From Sva-07 sp963728355 (GTDB lineage: Bacteria > Actinomycetota > Acidimicrobiia > Acidimicrobiales > Ilumatobacteraceae), in assembly GCA_963728355.1 (NCBI GenBank), contig CAVSJQ010000012.1:1-64000 (forward strand): DNA of 64,000 nt, given 5' to 3'. Of the stretch, positions 52,506 through 60,345 are shown piece by piece (positions within the stretch are counted from its first letter, which is position 1; each line of letters opens with the position of its first letter). The position numbers were made by a program, and so were the translations under genes. Under the pieces are notes generated by a model that was given only the letters and a program-made list of their open reading frames with translations, had not been told where the DNA came from and ran no database searches.

Positions 52506-53684
52506 ATGATCGGCCTGGACGTCCTGCACCGGATCGTCGAGCGATGGCGGCCGTGGGCGGCGCCGCTGGCGCCGGCCGACGCCGCGACCGTGGCGGTCAT
52601 CGGCGCCGGGCCGGCCGGTCTCGCGACCGCCGCGCTGCTGCGGCGGGCGAACGTCGGAGCGATCGTGTTCGATCGCGACGAGCGCATCGGGTCGTCGTGG
52701 GCCGACCGGTACGACTCGTTGCGTCTGAACACCGTGCGGTGGATGTCCGACCTCCCCGGTCTGCGGATGGAGCGGTCGCTGGGCCGGTGGGTGCGCCGCG
52801 ACGACGTCGTCGGATATCTCGAACGGTACGCCGCGCACCACCGGTTGGACTGTCGACTCGGTGCCGACGCCGCGGTGTCGTCGATCCGGCCCGACGGCAA
52901 CGACTGGTCGGTGTCCCTGCCGTCGGGGGTGCACCGCTTCGGTGCCGTCGTCGTGGCGACCGGCCACTCGCAGGCGCCGGCGACGCCGTCGTGGCCCGGG
53001 GCCGAACGGTTCGCGGGCAGGCTCCTGGCGGCGACCGACTACCGCAGCCCCGTCGAGCATGCGGGCGCCCGAGTCCTCGTTGTCGGTGCCGGAAGCTCCG
53101 GTGGTGAGATCTGCGTCGACCTGGCCCGTGCCGGCGTCGACGTCACGTGGGCGGTGCGCAGCGCGCCGCAGGTGTTCCCCCGCGAGGTGATCGGAATGCC
53201 GGCCACACCGTTCGCTCCGTTCGCCGACGCGTTTCCCGACGCGTGGGTCGACCGCGTCGCAGCGCTGCTCGAGCGTGCCATCTACGGACCTCGCGACTAC
53301 CTCCCCGAGCCGGAGGAGCCGATGATGCAGTTGCTGGCCGAGTGCAAGGAGCCGATGACCGCCGACGGCATCGTCGAGCTGATCCGTGCCGGCAGGGTCC
53401 GGGTGGTCGAGGCCGTCGCCGACCTCGACACGACGGGCGCACGGTTGGTCGACGACAGCCATCTGGAGGCCGACGACGTGATCGCCGCCACCGGCTACCG
53501 AACGGCACTGGAGTCGCTCGTCGACGATCTCGGCGTCCTCGACGATGACGGTCGCCCGACCGACCTCCTGCCGAGGCCGGGGCTCGGGTTCGTGGGCTTT
53601 CGGATCCCGCTCACCGGAACGCTGTGGGCCATCGACCGCGACGCCCGTACCGTCGCCCGCGCGATCGCCGAGCACCTGCGCTGA
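52506..53684 (+). CDS. Flavin-containing monooxygenase-like FAD/NAD(P) protein
   Basis: 392 aa. FAD motif VAVIGAGPAGLATAALL (about 30), RYDSLRLNTVRWMSDLPG, NADPH motif VLVVGAGSSGGEICVDLA (about 196), and the near-FMO signature ATGYRT. The FMO/YUC-type fold oxygenates N or S atoms or Baeyer-Villiger-type ketones; here it is short. It follows the proton pump by 7 nt. Start ATG 52506. Confidence 0.85.
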   Translation: MIGLDVLHRIVERWRPWAAPLAPADAATVAVIGAGPAGLATAALLRRANVGAIVFDRDERIGSSWADRYDSLRLNTVRWMSDLPGLRMERSLGRWVRRDDVVGYLERYAAHHRLDCRLGADAAVSSIRPDGNDWSVSLPSGVHRFGAVVVATGHSQAPATPSWPGAERFAGRLLAATDYRSPVEHAGARVLVVGAGSSGGEICVDLARAGVDVTWAVRSAPQVFPREVIGMPATPFAPFADAFPDAWVDRVAALLERAIYGPRDYLPEPEEPMMQLLAECKEPMTADGIVELIRAGRVRVVEAVADLDTTGARLVDDSHLEADDVIAATGYRTALESLVDDLGVLDDDGRPTDLLPRPGLGFVGFRIPLTGTLWAIDRDARTVARAIAEHLR

Positions 53685-53738
53685 CGCCGGGCCCCGGGGC
53701 GTCCGGCGGGTTCGGCCGGGGGCACGGCTCGGCGGCAC

Positions 53739-53744
53739 TACCGT
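53739..53744 (+). promoter_or_regulatory. Probable leaderless -10 (TACCGT)
   Basis: TACCGT ends 6 nt before the GTG at 53751; no ribosome-binding site. Confidence 0.35.
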
Positions 53745-53750
53745 CACGGC

Positions 53751-54476
53751 GTGGGCACCGTCGATCCTGCGTTCGCAACGGACCCGCACCTTCCCGGGGC
53801 CGTACGGGCCCTGCTGGCCGGCCCGGACCGACCCGACTCACGGGTGCTCGTCTTCTTCCCCGGCTTCATGCTGTCGCCATGGAGCTACCGGTCGCTGCTC
53901 GCCTCGGTCGTCTCGGACCGGACCTCGATCGTGGCGCCGCAGATGTATCGGCGCGGACCCGGTCCGCTCACGGGCCACCCGTCGCCGAGCGAGGAGGCGG
54001 CACACGGCATCCGGCTGGTCGAGCACGTCGTCGCCGCCCGCCGGCCCGCCGAGTTGTGGCTCGCGGGTCATTCGCGGGGTGGCCAGGTCGCCTGGCGGGT
54101 CGCCGAACACGTCGATCCCGACGGCGTGGTCGTCGTCGACCCGGTCGACGGGACGGGACGCCGCCCCTCCGGACTCGACGCAGCCACGGCCCCGGCGACG
54201 TTCAGGTCGCGAACGCTCGTCGTCGGCGCCGGGCTCGGCGGCCGCTGTGCGCCGGCGTCGGTGAACCACGAACACTTCGCGGCAGCGGCGCCACCCGGCT
54301 CGTCCCACGTCGTGATCGCCTCGATGGGTCACGGCGACGTACTCGACGACCGGCCGGCGCGGGCGGCGCGACTGGTGTGCGGCGGTGGCGCCGACCCCCG
54401 ACACGAGCGAGACACGCTCGCCGCGTTGATCGGACGGTTCATCGAGCCGGACCGACCGCCGGTGACGCGCGGCTGA
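53751..54476 (+). CDS. Alpha/beta hydrolase
   Basis: 241 aa, chlorophyllase/dienelactone-hydrolase-like: FFPGFMLSPWSYRSLL, nucleophile elbow AGHSRGG (about 102-108), acid in VVVDPVDGT and base His in SMGHGDVLDD. Cytosolic. Natural substrate unknown. Confidence 0.82.
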   Translation: MGTVDPAFATDPHLPGAVRALLAGPDRPDSRVLVFFPGFMLSPWSYRSLLASVVSDRTSIVAPQMYRRGPGPLTGHPSPSEEAAHGIRLVEHVVAARRPAELWLAGHSRGGQVAWRVAEHVDPDGVVVVDPVDGTGRRPSGLDAATAPATFRSRTLVVGAGLGGRCAPASVNHEHFAAAAPPGSSHVVIASMGHGDVLDDRPARAARLVCGGGADPRHERDTLAALIGRFIEPDRPPVTRG

Positions 54477-54492
54477 ACGGTGACGCAGTCGG

Positions 54493-54906
54493 TCAGGAAC
54501 CGGTCGGGCGCGTGTCGTCAGCCGCTTCTACCAGTGCGGCGAAGCCGTCGAGTTCCGAGGTGGTCGGCGAGTGGCCCCACACGTAGAGCCCGTCGAGCAG
54601 TTCTGCGTACGTCGCCTCCTGACCCGGTTGCACCGACACCGCGATGGGCATGTCGGCGGGCAGCACCCGCTTGTACTGCTCGAGGATCCGACGGTGGTAG
54701 TCACGCTCGAGGTCGAGTTTGAACACCACGCCGTGCGCCCGGTCGACTTCCTCGCAGGCGCCCTCCTCGATCAGCGGGCACGGCCCGTCGCCCGGCCCGT
54801 GGCACACGGCGACGTGGTGCCCCATCCCTTCGAGGATGTGACGCTCGAATCCCTCATGGTCTCCCGGGGTGACATCCAGAATCACCCCCATCTGGTCGTC
54901 AGTCAT
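54493..54906 (-). CDS. Conserved hypothetical protein
   Basis: 137 aa, not recognised. It opens with a Rossmann-like strand (MGVILDVTPGDH), has a HHVAVCHGPGDGPCPLIEEG Cys/His segment that could hold a metal, and an alternating strand/helix pattern to LDGFAALVEAADD. Fold could be receiver-like. Ordinary actinobacterial codon use. ATG at 54906. Confidence 0.65.
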   Translation of the reverse strand: MTDDQMGVILDVTPGDHEGFERHILEGMGHHVAVCHGPGDGPCPLIEEGACEEVDRAHGVVFKLDLERDYHRRILEQYKRVLPADMPIAVSVQPGQEATYAELLDGLYVWGHSPTTSELDGFAALVEAADDTRPTGS

Positions 54907-54985
54907 GCCAGCATTCTCCGCCCGTTCCGCTGGCCGTGGAAGGGTCGGAGGTCCCCCGACGCGTCCGTGCGATACTCGTTCCACG

Positions 54986-55519
54986 ATGACCGAGCACCCT
55001 CCCCGAACGGCACGCGGCAACGCGCCACGGCCCGAGACGAAGGCAGCCGACGCCGGGGCGCCGCTCACGCCCCAGCAGGAGCGGTCGATCGCGCACACTC
55101 GCGGACGCATCTGCAAGCAGCGCGGCTGCGCGGTCTGTGCCCCGCTCCGTGAACGTCGGCGCCTGAAGAAGGCGCAACGCAGGGCCGATGCGCAGGCGCA
55201 CGCCCACGCGAAGGGTGAGCCGTGCGGCAGGAGCAACTGTTCGGTGCCGATCTGCGTCAGGGCACGACATGCCGACGCCGACGCACCCGCGACCGTCACG
55301 TCACCGCCTCGTGAGCCGAACGACGATCCCGACGAGTTGCTCCGGCGCCGCGCGGAGCGTCACCGCGCCGGGTTGCCGTGCGGATCCGAGACCTGCCCGA
55401 GTCAGGTCTGCGTGGAAGGGTTCGCGCGTGAGCGCACCCGGCGGCACCGGGCACGACGCCCCTGCCGGTCGGCGGACTGCGCCAACCCGATCTGTGTCGC
55501 CGGCCGTTCGGGAAGCTGA
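54986..55519 (+). CDS. Basic protein with four CxxxxCxxxxC repeats
   Basis: 177 aa; I cannot assign it. Four Cys triplets: C43-C48-C51, C80-C85-C90, C132-C137-C142 and C160-C165-C170, the last three exactly C-x4-C-x4-C. Each is preceded by a basic His-containing helix (HAHAKGEPC, RRAERHRAGLPC, RTRRHRARRPC) and the C-terminal Cys is followed by V. The N-terminal 40 residues are low-complexity. Twelve Cys and abundant Arg/His suggest a metal- and nucleic-acid-binding protein with tandem small zinc modules. Start at the ATG at 54986. Confidence 0.6.
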   Translation: MTEHPPRTARGNAPRPETKAADAGAPLTPQQERSIAHTRGRICKQRGCAVCAPLRERRRLKKAQRRADAQAHAHAKGEPCGRSNCSVPICVRARHADADAPATVTSPPREPNDDPDELLRRRAERHRAGLPCGSETCPSQVCVEGFARERTRRHRARRPCRSADCANPICVAGRSGS

Positions 55520-55577
55520 CCGAGCACGAGCGGCGGTCCGCCGACGCGGCCGTGACGATCGTCGGGTGGTGTCGGGT

Positions 55578-55772
55578 TCAGGCGATCGAGCAGGCCATGT
55601 CGGCCCCGCAGCACATCGGCGATTTGATCTTGCCGTGGCCGTTCGGGCACTTGGAGACCTGCACCGACGACCCGTCGTCCTTCTGGATCGTGTCGTTCAC
55701 GAGCGGCGCATCGCATTCTCCGCAGGTCGCGTTGACGGACATTCCACAGGTGGGGCAAGCGTAGGTGGCCAT
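55578..55772 (-). CDS. Small zinc-ribbon protein
   Basis: 64 aa: YACPTCGMSV, CGECDAPLV, CPNGHGKIKSP and CCGADMACS, an eight-to-ten Cys set forming a zinc ribbon or two. No other domain. Its role is unknown; small zinc-ribbon proteins of this size are common in actinobacteria. Confidence 0.75.
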   Translation of the reverse strand: MATYACPTCGMSVNATCGECDAPLVNDTIQKDDGSSVQVSKCPNGHGKIKSPMCCGADMACSIA

Positions 55773-55842
55773 GTGACGATGGTAGGTCAGTCGCGTGCGG
55801 CAGCCGCGCCGCGCTCCGGGCGGCGCCGTGCTGGCGATCGGT

Positions 55843-56295
55843 TCAGCGCTGACCGACGCCCTGGACGACGACCGGGCACGGTGCGTGCTTGATGACGTGG
55901 TCCGATGTCGAGCCCATCACCGCTCGCCGCAAACCGGTGCGACCGCTGGTGCCGATCGCGATCGCCGTCGCGGGGAGCGCCCGCGCCAGCTCGCAGATCG
56001 CTTCGCCCGGCTCACCGACGATCGCCGTGATCTCGACGTCGTGCAGGCCCAGCGCCTCGGTCGTCGCGTCCAGGATCTGCTTCGCGGCGATGTCGCCCGT
56101 GGTGATGATCTGATCGGAGAGGTCCTCGGTCGACCGTCCGGCGAATCCGTTGCCGATCGTCAGCTCCGGATGGGTGTCGGACTGGACGGTGACGACGATC
56201 GTCCGATCGGCGGGCGCCAGGATCGGCAGCGACTCCCGCAGCGCCTCGATCGCGACGTCCGAGCCGTCGGTGCAGAGCAGGACGATGGATTCCAT
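55843..56295 (-). CDS. Universal stress protein (UspA family)
   Basis: 150-aa USP fold with the ATP-binding-type C-terminal motif G-x2-G-x9-G-S: GTSGRTGLRRAVMGSTSDHV, then APCPVVV. The N-terminal strand is IVLLCTDGSDVAIEAL. It probably binds ATP and acts as a dimer under stress. Confidence 0.9.
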   Translation of the reverse strand: MESIVLLCTDGSDVAIEALRESLPILAPADRTIVVTVQSDTHPELTIGNGFAGRSTEDLSDQIITTGDIAAKQILDATTEALGLHDVEITAIVGEPGEAICELARALPATAIAIGTSGRTGLRRAVMGSTSDHVIKHAPCPVVVQGVGQR

Positions 56296-56299
56296 GGCG

Positions 56300-56977
56300 T
56301 CAGTCTCGCACCCTTGCGGTTGTGCGGCGATTGCGCTCGGCGCGTTGCTCGATGCCGAGGAGCATCTTGCGGGTCATCACGAAGCTGATCAGACCGACCG
56401 GCGCCATCAGCCGGCGGGTGAGCCGGCGTCCGTAAGCAGCACGTTCACGCACCAGGAGCCGCGTGCCGCCGGCCGGCAATGCATGCAGCGCGAACGTCCA
56501 CTGGAACTCGAAGCCCAGGCCGTCGCTGCGGGACATCGCCCGCCCGGCCTTCATGTCGGCCTGCTTCATCACGAGCACCTCGTCCGGCACGACGTGGACG
56601 ACGATCCAGCCGTTGGTCCGCTCGTTGTCGGCGTACACCATGTCGCCGACCTCGAGTCGCTGCCACTCGGGCACGATCGCCTCGGCGCTGTGGATGCGCA
56701 GGCCGAAGAGGTTCTCCAACCAGTCGTAGCTGTAGAAGCCGCCGCGGTCGGCGCCGAGCTGCACCAACCAGGGCCACACCTCGGTCGGCGGCGCATCGAT
56801 GGTGACCGCCCTGGTCGACTGCTCGACCGGACCCGGCGTCAACGCGTCGCCGGGCAGATCCATCTCGAACTCGACGTCGGAAGCACCCCAGCGGCGTTGC
56901 CACGGTTGGAACACCTTCCAACCGGCCACCGCGGCGCCGGTGGCTGCGGCTCCGAGGAACACGGATGATCGACGCAT
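56300..56977 (-). CDS. SRPBCC-family membrane-anchored protein
   Basis: 225 aa. One N-terminal hydrophobic segment (SVFLGAAATGAAVAGW), then a START-like SRPBCC domain: TRAVTIDAPPTEVWPWLVQL, GFYSYDWLENLFGL and QWTFALHALPAGGTRLLV. Homologues bind hydrophobic ligands. Start at 56977; the longer frame to 57136 overlaps the next gene's end without support. Confidence 0.8.
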   Translation of the reverse strand: MRRSSVFLGAAATGAAVAGWKVFQPWQRRWGASDVEFEMDLPGDALTPGPVEQSTRAVTIDAPPTEVWPWLVQLGADRGGFYSYDWLENLFGLRIHSAEAIVPEWQRLEVGDMVYADNERTNGWIVVHVVPDEVLVMKQADMKAGRAMSRSDGLGFEFQWTFALHALPAGGTRLLVRERAAYGRRLTRRLMAPVGLISFVMTRKMLLGIEQRAERNRRTTARVRD

Positions 56978-57047
56978 CGAACTCACCTCCGAGTCCAGGG
57001 TCCCAAGCCGGCTCGCCGCCGCACCAGGGGCACAGGTCCTGCGGCGT

Positions 57048-57563
57048 TCAGATGCGGCGGCGGCTGTACAGGTGCAGTGTGCGGTGCCAGTTGCGTTCGA
57101 CGTGCCGGCGCTCCCACGCACCGGTGAGCGCCACACCCGATCCGACCATGCACACGAGCGCCGCCATCACGGTGGCCACCTCGATGATCACCTCGCCGGT
57201 GATCCTGCCGTGGGCGAAGAACGAGTCGAACGGCCCCCGCCAGAGCAACAAGCCGGCCTCGCTCGCAGCGACGGCGAGCAGCAACGACCCGCAGACCAGC
57301 AGGTGGCGGGTGCGGAAGACCCGATATGCGTCGGAGAACGCCGACGTGACGATCACGTAGACGGCCCGCGCGACGACGGCCACCGAGCCGGCGGCCACCA
57401 GCATCACCGCCACCGTCGTGAACGTGGTACTGGCGGTGGAGTCGTCGAGTCGCCCGGTGACTCGCTGGGCCAGCAGCAGGGTGCCGAGGCCGGCAGCCAG
57501 TGCGATGAGCTGCAGCCAGAAGTAGCGAGTTGGGGACACAGGGGTGGTCGTCTCCGTCAACAT
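57048..57563 (-). CDS. Four-helix membrane protein, function unknown
   Basis: 171 aa: about four hydrophobic helices (FWLQLIALAAGLGTLLLA; VAVMLVAAGSVAVVARAVYV; LLVCGSLLLAVAASEAGLLL; VIIEVATVMAALVCMVGSGV) and a basic C-terminal tail. No family recognised. ATG at 57563. Confidence 0.65.
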   Translation of the reverse strand: MLTETTTPVSPTRYFWLQLIALAAGLGTLLLAQRVTGRLDDSTASTTFTTVAVMLVAAGSVAVVARAVYVIVTSAFSDAYRVFRTRHLLVCGSLLLAVAASEAGLLLWRGPFDSFFAHGRITGEVIIEVATVMAALVCMVGSGVALTGAWERRHVERNWHRTLHLYSRRRI

Positions 57564-57604
57564 GGCGCTCCAAACAGTTTCGTCGCTCCCCCGGAACGCC
57601 GCAA

Positions 57605-57630
57605 GGCGGGCCCTCCGAAGAGAGCCCGCC
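57605..57630 (-). terminator. Hairpin downstream of the membrane-protein gene
   Basis: GGCGGGC (57605-57611) and GCCCGCC (57624-57630), extendable by a few pairs outward, with a 12-nt loop and no T run. It sits 29 nt after the stop of the next minus-strand gene, so it is probably a transcription-ending hairpin. Confidence 0.5.
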
Positions 57631-57658
57631 CTGCGGTGTCGTGGATGGTTGTCAGCGA

Positions 57659-58432
57659 TCAGGCGTTGGCGGTCTCCATGACCGGTGCGTCTGTCGACTG
57701 TGGTGTGCCCGTCCCGTTGCTCTTCTTCTCGGTCGAGCGGACTTGCCAGAGGAAGGCGATGCCCATCACCGTGCAGACCACGCCGAGTCCGGCGAGCAGA
57801 GCGGCGACTCCGAGTGCGAGCTGCAGGGTGCTGTGCGTCGCTGCGCCGACACCGAGCTCGGCGACCAGTGCGTGGGCGGTACCGCTCCATGCCATGTCAC
57901 GGGCCTGTGCCTGCACCGGGTCCGACCGGTCGAAACCGGTCCAGTAGCGGCCGTCGACCTGGAAGTCACAGGTGACACCCTCGGCGGGGAAGGGACTCGG
58001 AACGGCGATCTCCTCGCCGTTGCAGGTGTACGTCTCCGCAACGTTGCCGTCCTGGTCGGTGAGGTCGGCCTCGGTCAGGGTGACCGTCTGCGTGCCGTTG
58101 AGCGTGTGGTACGAGATGGTGGCCATCTGGTACATGTACTCGGTGGCGGTGTTGACCAGTGGGTCGTTCGGATCGAGGTCACCTTCCACCACGGGGAAGT
58201 CCCAGTCGTCTTCGAGCAGCGAACGGATCGCTTGCGCTCCTTCGACCGTGCCACGGTCGACCAGTTGGCCTTCGTCGTTGTAGCTCAGCTCGACGTTCTG
58301 TGCCTCACTGAATGCTTGCAGTGAGCCGTACCCACCCTGAACCTTGCTGTACGCGACGCCGGCACCGACGAAATAGCCGATACCTACGACGATCAGGAAG
58401 ATCCCGAGCAGACTCAATGGCTTCTTGAACAT
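57659..58432 (-). CDS. Membrane-anchored protein of unknown function
   Basis: 257 aa with a hydrophobic helix at each end (LGIFLIVVGIGYFVGAGVAY and LGVAALLAGLGVVCTVMGIAF) and an extracytoplasmic middle with one Cys pair (YTCNG and VTCDF) that may form a disulfide. More Lys and Asn than its neighbours. I pick the ATG at 58432 because AAAGGGG lies 5-6 nt upstream; an ATG at 58447 is possible. No domain recognised. Confidence 0.65.
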   Translation of the reverse strand: MFKKPLSLLGIFLIVVGIGYFVGAGVAYSKVQGGYGSLQAFSEAQNVELSYNDEGQLVDRGTVEGAQAIRSLLEDDWDFPVVEGDLDPNDPLVNTATEYMYQMATISYHTLNGTQTVTLTEADLTDQDGNVAETYTCNGEEIAVPSPFPAEGVTCDFQVDGRYWTGFDRSDPVQAQARDMAWSGTAHALVAELGVGAATHSTLQLALGVAALLAGLGVVCTVMGIAFLWQVRSTEKKSNGTGTPQSTDAPVMETANA

Positions 58433-58617
58433 TTTGACCCCTTTCATGGGCTCCAACCAGCTCGTGCAATTCGTCACGGGCTTCGTCTCGTTGAACAGTC
58501 TGTTGCTTGCGCACACAAACCAGCAGGGCCCTTCGTCCTGAAGTGACCGGGACCAACGTCCCTTCTCCTGCAGGCCCGATCAGTCGAACGCGGGACGCTC
58601 GACATGTGTGGCGGCCG

Positions 58618-58623
58618 TACCAT
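58618..58623 (+). promoter_or_regulatory. Probable leaderless -10 (TACCAT)
   Basis: TACCAT ends 7 nt before the acdS ATG at 58631 and there is no ribosome-binding site in between. The -35 is not recognisable. Confidence 0.4.
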
Positions 58624-58630
58624 CCGCTCC

Positions 58631-59644
58631 ATGCCGTCGCTCGAAGACTTCCCTCGCCATCCGCTCACGTTCGGGCCCTCACCGATCCACCCGCTGCCGC
58701 GGCTCACCGCCCACCTCGGCGGCAAGGTCGAGATCTGGGCCAAGCGGGAGGACTGCAACTCGGGGATCGCCTTCGGCGGCAACAAGGTCCGCAAGCTCGA
58801 GTACCTGGTCCCCGAGGCGTTGGCGCAGGGCTGCGACACGCTCGTCTCCATCGGCGGCGTGCAGTCGAACCACACCCGAGCGGTCACCGGCGTCGCCGCC
58901 CACCTGGGCCTCAAGGCGGTCACGGTGCAGGAGCACTGGGTCGACTGGCCCGACGTCGTCTACGACCGTGTCGGCAACATCCAGTTGTCGCGCATGATGG
59001 GTGGCGACGTCCGCCTCGACCCGTCCGGCTTCGACATCGGCATCCGTGACTCGTGGCAGCGAGCGCTCGACTCTGTCGTCGAGGCCGGCGGCACGCCGTA
59101 TCCGATCCCGGCCGGTGCCTCCGACCATCCGCTCGGTGGTCTCGGTTTCGCCAACTGGGCCCGCGAGGTCGCCGCTCAGGAAGTCGAGCACGACATCTTC
59201 TTCGACCACGTGCTGGTCTGCACCGTCACCGGCTCGACCCATGCCGGGATGATCGCCGGGTTCGCCCTGGAGGACCGCGCCGACCGGCACCTGATCGGCA
59301 TCGACGCGTCCGCCACGCTCGACAAGACCGTCGACCAGGTCACCCGCATCGCCCGTGACACCGCCGCCAAGATCGGCGTCGACCGCGACCTTCGCCCCGA
59401 CGAGATCACGATCGTCGACGGATACCACGCTGGCATCTACGGCATCCCCGACGAGCAGACGACCGACGCCATCCGTACGTGTGCCCGACTCGAAGGGATG
59501 ATCACCGACCCGGTCTACGAGGGCAAGTCGATGGCCGGGCTGATCGGGATGATCGAGTCGGGCGAGATCCCCGCCGGCTCCAAGGTCCTCTACGCCCACC
59601 TCGGCGGCCAGCCATGCCTGTCCGCCTACGCCGGTGTGATCTGA
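58631..59644 (+). CDS. acdS: 1-aminocyclopropane-1-carboxylate deaminase
   Basis: 337-aa fold-type II PLP enzyme converting ACC to ammonia and 2-oxobutyrate. PLP lysine in GGNKVRKLEYL, SIGGVQSNHTRAV, and the acdS-type end YGIPDEQTTDAIRTCARLEGM, TDPVYEGKSMAGL. The length equals the usual 338 aa. D-cysteine desulfhydrases share the fold but usually differ around this C-terminal segment, so AcdS is preferred. ATG at 58631. Confidence 0.88.
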   Translation: MPSLEDFPRHPLTFGPSPIHPLPRLTAHLGGKVEIWAKREDCNSGIAFGGNKVRKLEYLVPEALAQGCDTLVSIGGVQSNHTRAVTGVAAHLGLKAVTVQEHWVDWPDVVYDRVGNIQLSRMMGGDVRLDPSGFDIGIRDSWQRALDSVVEAGGTPYPIPAGASDHPLGGLGFANWAREVAAQEVEHDIFFDHVLVCTVTGSTHAGMIAGFALEDRADRHLIGIDASATLDKTVDQVTRIARDTAAKIGVDRDLRPDEITIVDGYHAGIYGIPDEQTTDAIRTCARLEGMITDPVYEGKSMAGLIGMIESGEIPAGSKVLYAHLGGQPCLSAYAGVI

Positions 59645-59656
59645 CCGCAATCCAGC

Positions 59657-59707
59657 CGAACGCGTGAACACATGGGTCGCTGAGGCGCCCATTTGTTCAC
59701 GCGTTCG
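59657..59707. repeat. 51-bp palindrome, family 2 copy 2
   Basis: CGAACGCGTGAACA and TGTTCACGCGTTCG arms, then ATGGG/CCAT and CGC/GCG, around a tgag loop. The core 59664-59700 matches 19396-19432. Located between the convergent acdS and Lrp genes; likely a bidirectional terminator or REP. Confidence 0.8.
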
Positions 59708-59764
59708 GACGGGCAGGGGGAGGGACTGGCGTGGCGCTGCGGTGCGTCCGATCGCAAGGCGGGG

Positions 59765-60244
59765 TCAGGGTTCGGCGACGAGGTCGGCGACGGTGCGTTG
59801 GATCGAGGTGTGCAGCGCGAGCTGGGTCTCGGTGCGCGTGATGCCGGGCAGCTGCAGGACCCGTTGCAGCACGTCGTGGAGGTGCTCGTTGGAGCGGGCG
59901 ACGATGCGCAGGTGAAGGTCGCCGGGACCGGTGACCGCGTGCACCTCCAGCACCTCGGCGATCGCGTCGAGACCGGCGACGATCTGCGCGTCGCTGCCCT
60001 GGGCGATCTCCAGCGTCGTGAACGCGAGCACCCCGAACCCGGCGGCGGTGGCGTCGAGGTCCGGCCCGTAGCCGACGATGAGACCGTCGCGCTCGAGGCG
60101 GTCGAGCCGCGCCTGCACCGTGCCACGGGCGACGTCGAGCCGCCGGGCCATCTCGACCACCGGCAGGTTCGGCGTCGAACGCAGCAGCCCGATCAGACGG
60201 GCGTCGAGGTCGTCCCAGGTCGTCTCACTCGTCGGGCTGGTCAT
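59765..60244 (-). CDS. Lrp/AsnC-family transcriptional regulator
   Basis: 159 aa: HTH LPVVEMARRLDVARGTVQARLDRLERDGLI and RAM (ligand-binding) domain with VHAVTGPGDLHLRIVA. Start at the ATG at 60244. Its 5' end faces the tyrosine-catabolism operon, 101 nt away, so it most likely regulates that operon in response to an aromatic amino acid; convergent with acdS. Confidence 0.88.
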   Translation of the reverse strand: MTSPTSETTWDDLDARLIGLLRSTPNLPVVEMARRLDVARGTVQARLDRLERDGLIVGYGPDLDATAAGFGVLAFTTLEIAQGSDAQIVAGLDAIAEVLEVHAVTGPGDLHLRIVARSNEHLHDVLQRVLQLPGITRTETQLALHTSIQRTVADLVAEP

Positions 60245-60345
60245 CGTGCACACTCCGTACGATCGCGGGGGACTCAGACTAGGCAAACTGCACAGTGCGA
60301 TGACGATCGGTTGATCGGAATGCCCGGTCGCGGGACGATGCACGG
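60245..60345. promoter_or_regulatory. Divergent lrp-hpd control region
   Basis: 101-nt region between Lrp and HPPD genes. A TAGGCAAACTGCACAGTGCGA stretch (about 60279-60299) with GCAC-A-GTGC symmetry is the best candidate for an Lrp-type site. No clear promoter hexamers. Confidence 0.35.

Noticed and set aside
48245..52900. A 1551-codon open frame on the minus strand
   Set aside because: It covers five well-supported plus-strand genes and its translation is low-complexity Arg/His/Asp; it is a codon-bias shadow.
58631..60244. acdS controlled by an adjacent divergent AcdR-type Lrp
   Set aside because: The Lrp gene is convergent with acdS and instead divergent from hppD, so it more likely controls tyrosine catabolism.
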